64,000 nucleotides of DNA from contig NZ_LMPS01000004.1 of the NCBI RefSeq assembly GCF_001424405.1, positions 120,537 through 184,536 on the forward strand, written 5' to 3'. Under the pieces are notes generated by a model. That model made no database searches and was not told the origin of the DNA. It worked only from the letters and a program-made list of their open reading frames with translations. Shown here in pieces: positions 25,943-34,481 of the stretch (positions are counted from its first letter, which is position 1; the number at the start of each line of letters is the position of its first letter). Made by a program: the position numbers and the translations under genes. Origin of the DNA: Dyadobacter sp. Leaf189 (lineage in GTDB: Bacteria; Bacteroidota; Bacteroidia; Cytophagales; Spirosomataceae).

Positions 25943-27430
25943 ATGAAAATAAAAGTTTTAACATGTAAATATTTATATGTAATCCTTGCTATCTGCACCA
26001 CGACAGGAACATCAGCTTCCAATTTCTCGGCTGACTCAATAGTGCAAAAACCTATCAGCGCCACTGTTGAAGTAAGTGCGTTGGTAGCGACTTCTTCAAG
26101 AACTCCGTTTTGGTTTCATGCAAATAAATATGGCTCCGTTCCAACATCCAACCCATTTACCTCATTAAATGCATCCATAACTCGAGAGTATAAGGGTAAA
26201 CGTCTGGACTGGGGATTTGGCTTTCAGGGGGTTGCATATTTGGGCAAAAAAACAGGAGTAGTGATTCCCGAGGGATATTTAAAAGGCGGCTTTGGCAAGC
26301 TAGAAATCTGGGGAGGCCGACGAAAACGGATTATTGGTATAGTTGGGGACTCTACCCTCACGAGTGGCTCCTATATTCAATCGGGCAATAGCACACCAAT
26401 TCCCCAGATCCAAATAGGATTCATGGAGTATGTCCCACTCTTCAAAGGATTGCTGTCTTTTAAAGGGATGATTAGCCACGGCTGGTTTGATAAGAACAAA
26501 ATTGTAAAGAACCACTATCTGCACCAAAAAAATATCTATATAAAACTGGGAAAAGTCACTTGGCCAGTACGGGTAGCCGGAGGTTTCAACCACAATGTAC
26601 AGTGGGGAGGCACCGTAGTAACGCCAAATCGATATACTGTAGGAAAGCATTATCCGTCAGAATGGATTGATTATTGGTATGTGTTCTCCGGGAAAAGAAT
26701 ACCTACTTTTGGATTCGTCGATCCGACTAAATATGATGTTATTGATAGAGGAAACAGAGTGGGTAATCATCTTGGCTCGCTAGACTTATCCGTCGAGGCA
26801 ACCCTTGGTAGATCTGAATTAATATTGTATCGGCAGTTTATATATGACGACGGATCATTGTATTACAAAAAAGGATACAAGGATGGCCTCTACGGGTTAA
26901 CAATGAAATTTAATTCTGAAAACATCGGGAGCTTTCGTATAAAAGCTTTTACTACAGAGTTACTCTATACACTAGACCAGGGAGGATCAACTTTCGCGCT
27001 TGATGGAACCCCGCGAGGGAGAGACGATTATTTTAATCATACGCAATATTCTGGATGGGTTTATTCAGGCAGTACAATCGGGACACCCTTTATTGTTCCG
27101 AAGGAACAAACTAATCCGAGTCTTCCAAGAAATAATGTATTCAGATTTTCGAACAATACTCGCACAAAACTGATTCATATCGCATTTATGGGCAGCATCA
27201 AAAAGACCGAGTTTATTGTGAAAGCATCCTATTCAGACAATCGTGGAACCTATGAAGCCCGCTTTCCTGACAATGCCGACCAATTATCACTATTTCTTGA
27301 TACTAATATTCCTTTGCAGAGCAAACTTCTAGGTCAGTTGAATGTTCATGCAGGCCTTGCAGCTGACCTAGGTAAGCTGTACATGAATTCTTCAGGCGTC
27401 AAAATCTCAGTTGTTAAAACTATTTTCTAA
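25943..27430 (+). CDS. Wzi-family capsule assembly outer-membrane protein (copy 1)
   Basis: A 495-residue protein from the ATG at 25943, which gives a signal peptide MKIKVLTCKYLYVILAIC; the frame is open to 25865. Wzi-family (capsule assembly) landmarks are TSSRTPFWFHANKYGSVP, GGRRKRIIG, PIPQIQIGFMEYVPL, GGFNHNVQWGG, RGNRVGNHLGSLDLS and GRDDYFNHTQYSGW. Wzi proteins are outer-membrane beta-barrels that organise or anchor exported polysaccharide. A paralogue lies at 30030-31544. It lies downstream of the glycosyltransferases and before the WcaJ-like gene. Confidence 0.88.
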   Translation: MKIKVLTCKYLYVILAICTTTGTSASNFSADSIVQKPISATVEVSALVATSSRTPFWFHANKYGSVPTSNPFTSLNASITREYKGKRLDWGFGFQGVAYLGKKTGVVIPEGYLKGGFGKLEIWGGRRKRIIGIVGDSTLTSGSYIQSGNSTPIPQIQIGFMEYVPLFKGLLSFKGMISHGWFDKNKIVKNHYLHQKNIYIKLGKVTWPVRVAGGFNHNVQWGGTVVTPNRYTVGKHYPSEWIDYWYVFSGKRIPTFGFVDPTKYDVIDRGNRVGNHLGSLDLSVEATLGRSELILYRQFIYDDGSLYYKKGYKDGLYGLTMKFNSENIGSFRIKAFTTELLYTLDQGGSTFALDGTPRGRDDYFNHTQYSGWVYSGSTIGTPFIVPKEQTNPSLPRNNVFRFSNNTRTKLIHIAFMGSIKKTEFIVKASYSDNRGTYEARFPDNADQLSLFLDTNIPLQSKLLGQLNVHAGLAADLGKLYMNSSGVKISVVKTIF

Positions 27431-27565
27431 ATCTATGATCGTATTTCGAGATTGATGATCATGTGTAATATACCAGTCAAATTTCCACTTGCGTTAGGCC
27501 CAAATTATAAGAAAAATATAATTTGCTTTTAACGCACTAAAGTGTTAGACTTGTAGCTAATGTGA

Positions 27566-27595
27566 CGCGGAACACCGGAATGTTCCAGCGTTTTT
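27566..27595 (+). terminator. Candidate intrinsic terminator after wzi-like copy 1
   Basis: CGCGGAACA pairs with TGTTCC-A-GCG around CCGGAA, followed by TTTTTG. It lies 136 bases after the wzi-like stop. The bulged A and distance lower the confidence. Confidence 0.45.
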
Positions 27596-27683
27596 GTCTT
27601 AATAGCCTAGTTTTATGGTAATGATTCAATTATTAAAAAACCGGTTAGATTAGAGTATTCCGAATATCACTCAACGTTATATC

Positions 27684-29048
27684 ATGAAAAATCACTATCC
27701 AGGACTTCTGCCGAAGGTCCATCTCTGGGTGGACATTGTTCTACTCAATTTCTCATTTTTTTCTGCCTACCTGTTTCGCTTTGATGGTTTCTCGGAGTTA
27801 TTCCGAAATCAGTATATCAACTTGCTCCTGTTTGCAAATTTGGTATGGGTGCTTACCATTCACATATTAAAGACTTATCAATTTTCTCGCCTCTCCTATC
27901 ATTTCAACACTCAACTTGGTAAATTTTTTAAAGCGTCCATTATCCACGCTGCGATAATCATGGCGTTTCTATACCTAAGTAAACAGGGGGAAGAGTATAG
28001 TCGGTATCAATTTTTGATGACCTACTGCCTATTCATAATCATGTCTATCCTGTCGAGGGCAGCTGCGGTCCTGTTTCTTAAGTTGTATCGAAAGGCTGGC
28101 TACAACTACAACCGCTTCGCAATTGTGGGTAAAGGAGCGCTGGCGTCATTGATACGCGAGTTTTATGGGGAGAGAAGAGAGTTGGGATATAGATATTATG
28201 GAATGTTTGAGTTATCTGAACAAAATCCAGTGCTGGCACTTGAAATGTTTGTGCGGGAAAAACAATTGGACTATGTGTATTGCTGCCTGAATGAAATCAC
28301 CGATGACCAGGTTAGGGAGATTATCAAAATGGGTGAGCGTCAAAGGACACAGATCAGGTTAGTACCAGATTTCCGTGGTTTTATGACCAACATGGCTACT
28401 ATCGAGTACCATGACATGTATCCTATTATACAAGTAAATACGAAGCCGTTTTCAAATTTCAATGAACAAACCGCTAAGCGTGCGTTTGACCTTGTGTTTT
28501 CCATTATCGTGATGGTCTTAGGTGCTCCAATATTTCTGATGGTATTTTTAGCTATTAAAATCACGTCACCAGGACCGGTATTTTTCAAACAGAAACGCTC
28601 GGGACGTTGGGGGGAAATGTTCTATATTTATAAATTTAGAAGCATGTATGTCGATGCTGATAAAATGGGGCTTAAACATTCACAAGGCGATGATGATCCA
28701 AGAATTACCCCAATTGGTCGTTTTTTAAGAAAGTCGAGATTAGACGAACTTCCACAGTTCATCAATGTATTGAAAGGTGAAATGTCGGTTGTTGGTCCCC
28801 GACCACTTTTCAAGTATGATGTAGATATGCTTATGGAGGCCGAACCGCATGAGTTTCAACGTCTGCTTACCGTAAAACCAGGTATTACATCAATTGGACA
28901 AATCAATGTTGGCTATGCCGATACAATGGCGAAGAATGTTGAACGCCTCAAATATGATCTTCAATACTTAAAGTCTTATAGCGTTTTCAATGATGTATTG
29001 CTCATATTTAGAACAGTTCAGGTGATGATCTTAGGTCGCGGGCAATAA
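27684..29048 (+). CDS. wcaJ: WcaJ-like undecaprenyl-phosphate sugar phosphotransferase
   Basis: A 454-residue polyisoprenyl-phosphate hexose-1-phosphate transferase. About four N-terminal membrane helices are followed by a CoA-binding-like region (YNRFAIVGKGALASLI). A fifth hydrophobic segment near residues 270-290 precedes the catalytic domain: GPVFFKQKRSGRWGEMFYIYKFRSM, then RFLRKSRLDELPQFINVLKGE and MSVVGPRPL. It starts repeat-unit synthesis by moving a sugar-1-phosphate to undecaprenyl phosphate. Glucose is the usual substrate for this type but is not proven here. It closes the polysaccharide locus; a perfect-palindrome terminator follows. Confidence 0.92.
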   Translation: MKNHYPGLLPKVHLWVDIVLLNFSFFSAYLFRFDGFSELFRNQYINLLLFANLVWVLTIHILKTYQFSRLSYHFNTQLGKFFKASIIHAAIIMAFLYLSKQGEEYSRYQFLMTYCLFIIMSILSRAAAVLFLKLYRKAGYNYNRFAIVGKGALASLIREFYGERRELGYRYYGMFELSEQNPVLALEMFVREKQLDYVYCCLNEITDDQVREIIKMGERQRTQIRLVPDFRGFMTNMATIEYHDMYPIIQVNTKPFSNFNEQTAKRAFDLVFSIIVMVLGAPIFLMVFLAIKITSPGPVFFKQKRSGRWGEMFYIYKFRSMYVDADKMGLKHSQGDDDPRITPIGRFLRKSRLDELPQFINVLKGEMSVVGPRPLFKYDVDMLMEAEPHEFQRLLTVKPGITSIGQINVGYADTMAKNVERLKYDLQYLKSYSVFNDVLLIFRTVQVMILGRGQ

Positions 29049-29073
29049 ACTTTTGTAGTACATTCCAATACTC

Positions 29074-29103
29074 GCCTGGTCAGATATCTGACCAGGCTTT
29101 TTT
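29074..29103 (+). terminator. Intrinsic terminator after the wcaJ-like gene
   Basis: GCCTGGTCAGAT and ATCTGACCAGGC form a perfect 24-base palindrome at 29074-29097, followed by TTTTTT. It lies 25 bases after the stop codon and marks the likely 3' end of the polysaccharide transcription unit. Confidence 0.9.
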
Positions 29104-29125
29104 ATAGGTTTTGAGCTTGTACACT

Positions 29126-29133
29126 TATATTTG
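29126..29133 (+). promoter_or_regulatory. Candidate -7 element of rmlD
   Basis: TATATTTG matches TAnnTTTG and lies 34 bases upstream of the rmlD ATG, just after the terminator. A TTTTG is 12 bases upstream, closer than the usual -33 spacing. Confidence 0.45.
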
Positions 29134-29167
29134 AAGCCGGTATCACAAACAATAAAAATTTCACAAC

Positions 29168-30028
29168 ATGAAAATCCTCGTCCTCGGCGCGTCTGGCCAG
29201 CTTGGTAGCTGCCTTAAAAAAGTATCCGCAGAAAGAAATATCGGAGACATCTCATTCCCGTCAGAAGAGGCAGGGAATATATTAAGTGAAGAATTGCTAA
29301 ATCAACTCTTTTCTGAGGAAAAGCCGAAATACGTAGTTAACTGTGCTGCCTATACCGCAGTTGATAAGGCTGAGGATGATCAGGAAACCTGCAGGAAAGT
29401 AAATCGTGATGGAGCTGCCAATATCGCGGCCGCTTGCCGAAAATTCGGTGCAACGCTCGTGCACATTAGTACTGACTTTGTATTCAAAGGAAATGTAACA
29501 GGCCTGTTAAGCGAAACCGATCCGGCTGAACCCGAAAATATATATGGGCTAACCAAGCTTGAAGGAGAAGCAGCAATTGCCGAGATCCTGCCGGAGCATG
29601 TTACAATCAGGACAAGCTGGCTGTATTCTGAGTACGGCAACAATTTTGTAAAAACAATGTTACGACTGGGGAAAGAGCGTGATCAGCTCGGTGTGATAGT
29701 GGATCAGGTAGGCTCTCCCACTTATGCTATTGACCTTGCCGGAACAATCCTGGATATCATAGAGTCGGATAAAAGAAGCTATGGAATTTTCCACTACAGC
29801 AACGAAGGTGTAACCTCATGGTACGACTTTGCTAAGGCCGTCTTTGACATCAGCGGAACAAAAGTTAAGCTTAACCCCGTGAAGACCTCTGAATACGTAA
29901 CTAGAGCAGTGCGTCCCGCTTATTCTGTTATGGACAAATCAAAAATCAAGTCCACCTTCGAAATTGAAATACCTTATTGGAGAGATAGTCTGGCAGTTTG
30001 CGTTGACAGACTCACCCTGCAATCATAA
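29168..30028 (+). CDS. rfbD: dTDP-4-dehydrorhamnose reductase
   Basis: A 286-residue extended SDR protein with GASGQLG at residues 7-13, NCAAYTAVDKAEDD, HISTDFVFKG and the catalytic Tyr126/Lys130 in NIYGLTK, as in RmlD. RmlD reduces dTDP-4-keto-L-rhamnose to dTDP-L-rhamnose in the cytoplasm. The other pathway genes (rmlA, rmlB, rmlC) are not in this window. It ends 1 base before the convergent end of the second wzi-like gene. Base composition looks intermediate between the AT-rich locus on its left and the richer DNA on its right. Confidence 0.92.
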   Translation: MKILVLGASGQLGSCLKKVSAERNIGDISFPSEEAGNILSEELLNQLFSEEKPKYVVNCAAYTAVDKAEDDQETCRKVNRDGAANIAAACRKFGATLVHISTDFVFKGNVTGLLSETDPAEPENIYGLTKLEGEAAIAEILPEHVTIRTSWLYSEYGNNFVKTMLRLGKERDQLGVIVDQVGSPTYAIDLAGTILDIIESDKRSYGIFHYSNEGVTSWYDFAKAVFDISGTKVKLNPVKTSEYVTRAVRPAYSVMDKSKIKSTFEIEIPYWRDSLAVCVDRLTLQS

Positions 30029-30029
30029 T

Positions 30030-31544
30030 TTAGAAAAACAGGTCTTTGCGGATAGAAAGCATTGCGCCAAAGGCATCGTCAAATAGTTTACCCTGATCTA
30101 ATGACAATGCCGCATTGATAGTTGAGCCGCCAAACAGCCTTGTAGGCTTAGCTATTCCAATGATACCAGAAAATTGGTAAGTCTTGCTGGGAAGAGGGGC
30201 ATCGTAAGTTCCCTGATTGCTTGACAGTGACAATTTAGTTGTCCATGTAGCATCATTGAAACTGCCCTTCATTCCTAGATGCGTGACCCACACGCGATTA
30301 TTATTGGTAAAAAAATCCGCATAACGCGGCCAGTTATTGTCTGTTTGCGGTGTAATGAAGGGAGTACCTATTCCACGGCCGAAGTAAGACCAGCCGTCTC
30401 TTACCTGGGCGTTATTGAAGTAATCGTCTTTTCCGCGGATCTGGTTTCCGTCAACTGCCTCACTGCCTCCCTGACTTTTCGTATATAGTAGTTCCAAAGT
30501 TAGTTTCTGCAGAGAGAATACCTTGTGCTCGGTGTTCTTCATCGTGAAAGTGACGCCATTCAGACCATCCTTCACGTTATTTAAATAGAACAGCGAGCCG
30601 TCTTCTACAAGGCTTTGCCGGTAAAAGAAAACGTTCACTGCTTTGAAATTTAACTCAAGACCGGCATCAATACTGGCTACATGATTTCCTATTCTGTTGG
30701 TCCGGTCGAAGTCAGAAATCCCATCGACTTTCCCCAGGGGTTTTGCTCCTGAAATAACATACCAGTATTTGTCAAACCCATGCGGCATTTGCCCGTCCAC
30801 CGTAAAATACGGGCTCTTTCCACCCCATTGTACCGCGTGATTAAAACCACCGTGTAGCTGCAAAAGCCCATTTGGCTTTCCGATCCGTACGTAAAGTGCT
30901 TTGTTGTGCAGTTTTAGCTCGCTCGTCACTGGTCTGCTGTTTTCCAGCCAGCCGTCGGAATAAAAGCCTTTGAAGTAGAAGAAGTTCTTGATCAGCGGTA
31001 CGTAATTTTCGAAGCCGATCTGGATCTTTGGAATGGGTAATGCGTTACCTGACCACATATACGCGCCCGTCCCAAGCTCGTGATCGTTGAAGCCGACATA
31101 CTGCTTACGGCGGCCCACAGTCAGCTGAAAGTTGCCCAGCGCGATCCCCGCATAAGCTTGCGGAATCAGCAGCTTACTGTACTTGCTCACATTGCCGACC
31201 ACCTCTGCGCCATACGGCAGCGTCCATTTCAGCTTCTTGCTTTCATCTTTTGTCAACACACTTCTGCCTTCCACTCCCACCCTCGGACTGAAAACCTGTC
31301 CTGTGATCGGTACAACGCCCCATTGATTGGCATGGAGCCAGAAAGGGGTACGCGACGCGGTAGATCCATAAGCAGCCAGTTCAACCCACGCTTTCCCCTG
31401 TGACTTTGTGGCGATCGTATCCTCCGGTGCAATCTGTTCGATCGGCAGCGCAGACGATGCAACAGAAAAACTGCTGTTAAAAATGGCGGTGAATGCCAGC
31501 GTGTAGAAGATTGATTTCAAAGAGCCTGATTTTTGTAAATCCAT
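30030..31544 (-). CDS. Wzi-family capsule assembly outer-membrane protein (copy 2)
   Basis: A 504-residue protein from the ATG at 31544 (frame open to a TTG at 31589), with a signal-like N-terminus SLKSIFYTLAFTAIFNSSFS. It shares with copy 1 TASRTPFWLHANQWGVVP, VGRRKQYVGF, PIPKIQIGFENYVPL, GGFNHAVQWGG, RTNRIGNHVASID and GKDDYFNNAQVRDGW. It should be an outer-membrane barrel. It lies 71 bases after the GH78 gene on the same strand and may be co-transcribed with both rhamnosidases, unlike the usual setting within an export operon. Confidence 0.87.
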   Translation of the reverse strand: MDLQKSGSLKSIFYTLAFTAIFNSSFSVASSALPIEQIAPEDTIATKSQGKAWVELAAYGSTASRTPFWLHANQWGVVPITGQVFSPRVGVEGRSVLTKDESKKLKWTLPYGAEVVGNVSKYSKLLIPQAYAGIALGNFQLTVGRRKQYVGFNDHELGTGAYMWSGNALPIPKIQIGFENYVPLIKNFFYFKGFYSDGWLENSRPVTSELKLHNKALYVRIGKPNGLLQLHGGFNHAVQWGGKSPYFTVDGQMPHGFDKYWYVISGAKPLGKVDGISDFDRTNRIGNHVASIDAGLELNFKAVNVFFYRQSLVEDGSLFYLNNVKDGLNGVTFTMKNTEHKVFSLQKLTLELLYTKSQGGSEAVDGNQIRGKDDYFNNAQVRDGWSYFGRGIGTPFITPQTDNNWPRYADFFTNNNRVWVTHLGMKGSFNDATWTTKLSLSSNQGTYDAPLPSKTYQFSGIIGIAKPTRLFGGSTINAALSLDQGKLFDDAFGAMLSIRKDLFF

Positions 31545-31615
31545 TAACAATAGCAAATTAGACGTTGAGTTCTTAGATTCTAACTGCAAAAGTTAACAAA
31601 TAAATTGAAAGTACA

Positions 31616-34456
31616 TCAATGCGGCGCGATAAACTCGTAGGTTCCTGAGCCCACCTCCACAAGTGTGTACCCCTGTTCTTTTCCCAAAATCTTCACCTGT
31701 TTCGATTGGTTGATTTCGCGGCTATTCACAAAAATCTGACCTTCGCTGAATCGCGGAATGTATATCCGGGCTTTTGTATTCACAGGTACTACAACCTTCA
31801 TCGTGAGTCCGTTCTGTGTTTTTGCCCATTCAGAAACGATCATCCCGTTCATTGTCCGCAAACTGGCTGCAAGCCGGCTGATACCCTCCCGCCCCATTCC
31901 GTCGGGTGCGATCTCGGGCCGGATGTCAAACTCCGCAAAGCCCGGCCGGGTAGCTTTGATACCCGCCGCATTGCCGAACATCCACTCACAAACCGCGCCG
32001 AATGCATAGTGACTGAACGAGTTCATTGCCGCATTGTATTTGAACCCATCTTCTTTGGTAAAGCTGTCCCAGCGTTCCCAGATGGTCGTAGACCCGTTTT
32101 CAACTTCAAAACCCCACGACGGGAATTCCTTGCTGAGAAACAGCTTGTAAGCCATATCAGAATAACCGGTAGCCGAAAGCGCCGGGAGCAGCGGCTTAGC
32201 CCCCAGAAAACCTGTCGCCAGCTTTCCGCCATTCTCCCTCAGCAGCTCAGCCAGCCTATCTCCTGATTTTTTCATTTCAGCTGGATCAATGATATTCATA
32301 TAAATCGCATTTGCATACGCAGTCTGGGTGTGACCGGTAAAACCAAGTGCACCATCCACATAACCTGCACCATCTCCGTAGGCTTTCTGATCACATTTAA
32401 AACGGCCTTCTGAGTCGGTATAATGCGCCAAAACCGCCTTTCTGACTTTCGCCGCAGTTGCTGTAAAATGCTGTTTGCCTTTAATATTGCCGGTTGCCTC
32501 CGCCATTTCGGACATTAAGTCGGCGCAATACGCATAGTAAAAAGAAGCCAGCAGATCAGGCGGCGTTTTCTTGCCAAATGAAAGCCAGTCGCCAAAACCG
32601 CCTTTGGGATCAATATCAGCAAATGCATTTTCCTTGAAAACGTATGCTCCATTACTTCTTTTTTCCAAAAAATCCATGAAGGCTGTCATATAAGGCCAGC
32701 CCTGGCTGATCATGCGCGTATCGCCGTAAGCACGATAAATCTGGTATGGACAGATGATTCCCGCTTCCATCCAACCGGGTGAAAAGGTGTCGGTTTTGCG
32801 CAGGTCCGGCGCAGGAGCGTAGAGTGGATAGGCGCCGTTTTCACGCTGACCATCGTTGAGGTCTACTACCCATTTGGTAAAAAATGAAGCAACATCGCGG
32901 TTAAAAGTGGCTGATTTTACGTAAACCTGCGCGTCACCAGTCCAGCCAATCCGCTCGTCACGCTGCGGACAGTCTGTGGGAATGTCGATGTAATTGGCGC
33001 GCTGCGTCCAGTCAATATTGCTGTAAAGCTGATTGACCATCGCATTATCTGTTTCAAATGTGCCTACTTTGGGAGTATCTGATCCGATCACAAGTCCGGT
33101 CAGCGTTTGACTATCGGGTGCCTGCCGAAGGCCATTGATCTGGACAAACTGAAATCCGTGGAATGTAAATTTCGGCTCCCAGATTTCTCCATTCGGGTCA
33201 CCTTTGAGTATGTAAGTATCAGTGGCGCGCGCCATTCGTAAATTCTCAGTCATCAGTCTTCCATCAGGATGCAGCTTTTCGCCAAAACGCAACTGTATGG
33301 TATCTCCTGCCGCGCCTTTGACTTTCAGCCTGACAATACCCGCGAAATTCTGGCCCATATCCATAATGTAAGAGCCGTCAGGCCGCCGATTTGTTGTTTT
33401 CACCGCAATTGTTTGGGTGATCCGCACCGGCGGACCTGGATAAACCTGCAATTTCCGCTCTGGCTTATCCGGGAATACCTGCGCTGGTTTCCATTTCTGA
33501 TCGTCAAAACCCGCTGTATTCCAACCTTTTTCTTCCAGGCGGGCATCGTAAGTTTCTCCATTCAAAAGATCAGATTCCAGGAGCGCACCCTGACTCGCTT
33601 TCCAGCTTTGATCGGTCACAAGCGTCTCGCTGGTTCCATCCTGATAGCTGATTTCAAGCTGGGCTTTCAGGAGCGGCACTTTACCGTAAAATGCGCGCAC
33701 CACGGGATTTTGAACCAATAATGAATAACCAAGATACCCTGCGTACCAGCCGTATGATAGCTGCGCAGCCAGTGCATTGGCACCGCTTTTCAGATTACTT
33801 GTCACGTCGTAAGTCTGGTAGTAAACCCTCTTATCATAATCCGTCCAGCCGGGCGTCAGAAAAGCATCCCCTATCTTTTTCCCATTGATTGAAAATTCAT
33901 AAAGACCGAGCGCCGTCACGTGCAGGGTTGCCCGTTTGATCGCCGGCTTAACCTGCACCTTTTTCCGCAGGTAAGGCGCTGGCGGTAGATGGTACACTTT
34001 GCCTTTTCCCAGGTGATCCAGGTCCAGACCGATCCACTCAGCTTTCCATTCTGATTTATCAAGCAGCCCCATTTCCCAGCGCGCCACCTGGCTCCACGGA
34101 CCAGCGACGCCGTTCTTATCCCAGCTGCGTACTTTCCAGTAGCATCTCTGCCCTGATTTCAGCGGCTTTCCGGCATATTCAACCTGGTAAGTGGCGCGGG
34201 AAGCTGTTTTTCCTGAATTCCAAAGATCTGCCTTGCTTTCGTTAAGCGCATTTTGAGAACTGGCGACAATGATCTGGTAAGCCGTTTGCAGCTGGTCTGA
34301 CTGGTTGGAGGAAAGCTCCCAGCTCAGCCGGGGCGCGGGTACATCCGTAACCGGATTTTCCTTGTATTCGCACCGTAAATAGGAGGCAGTGAGCCCGGCA
34401 GCTTTCATTCCCGTGGCAGTAACCATAATTGCTAATGCCAAAAAGTATTTTTTCAT
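31616..34456 (-). CDS. Alpha-L-rhamnosidase, GH78
   Basis: A 946-residue secreted enzyme with signal peptide MKKYFLALAIMVTATGMKAA. The domain order fits GH78: N-terminal beta domains (SYLRCEYKENPVTDVPAPRLSW), a rhamnosidase N domain (GLYEFSINGKKIGD, FLTPGWTDYDKRVYYQTYDV), and an (alpha/alpha)6 catalytic barrel. Catalytic-region motifs are DCPQRDERIGWTGDAQV with Glu501 as candidate general acid and GSTTIWERWDS with Glu794 as candidate general base. It releases terminal L-rhamnose from glycans or glycosides. It begins 25 bases after a shorter GH78-like gene. Confidence 0.93.
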   Translation of the reverse strand: MKKYFLALAIMVTATGMKAAGLTASYLRCEYKENPVTDVPAPRLSWELSSNQSDQLQTAYQIIVASSQNALNESKADLWNSGKTASRATYQVEYAGKPLKSGQRCYWKVRSWDKNGVAGPWSQVARWEMGLLDKSEWKAEWIGLDLDHLGKGKVYHLPPAPYLRKKVQVKPAIKRATLHVTALGLYEFSINGKKIGDAFLTPGWTDYDKRVYYQTYDVTSNLKSGANALAAQLSYGWYAGYLGYSLLVQNPVVRAFYGKVPLLKAQLEISYQDGTSETLVTDQSWKASQGALLESDLLNGETYDARLEEKGWNTAGFDDQKWKPAQVFPDKPERKLQVYPGPPVRITQTIAVKTTNRRPDGSYIMDMGQNFAGIVRLKVKGAAGDTIQLRFGEKLHPDGRLMTENLRMARATDTYILKGDPNGEIWEPKFTFHGFQFVQINGLRQAPDSQTLTGLVIGSDTPKVGTFETDNAMVNQLYSNIDWTQRANYIDIPTDCPQRDERIGWTGDAQVYVKSATFNRDVASFFTKWVVDLNDGQRENGAYPLYAPAPDLRKTDTFSPGWMEAGIICPYQIYRAYGDTRMISQGWPYMTAFMDFLEKRSNGAYVFKENAFADIDPKGGFGDWLSFGKKTPPDLLASFYYAYCADLMSEMAEATGNIKGKQHFTATAAKVRKAVLAHYTDSEGRFKCDQKAYGDGAGYVDGALGFTGHTQTAYANAIYMNIIDPAEMKKSGDRLAELLRENGGKLATGFLGAKPLLPALSATGYSDMAYKLFLSKEFPSWGFEVENGSTTIWERWDSFTKEDGFKYNAAMNSFSHYAFGAVCEWMFGNAAGIKATRPGFAEFDIRPEIAPDGMGREGISRLAASLRTMNGMIVSEWAKTQNGLTMKVVVPVNTKARIYIPRFSEGQIFVNSREINQSKQVKILGKEQGYTLVEVGSGTYEFIAPH

Positions 34457-34481
34457 AAGATAATAGAAGAACTAACCTGAA

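Noticed and set aside
31706..33721. Plus-strand frames of up to 186 codons opposite the GH78 gene
   Set aside because: The minus-strand GH78 protein has full-length family motifs; the plus-strand peptides have none.
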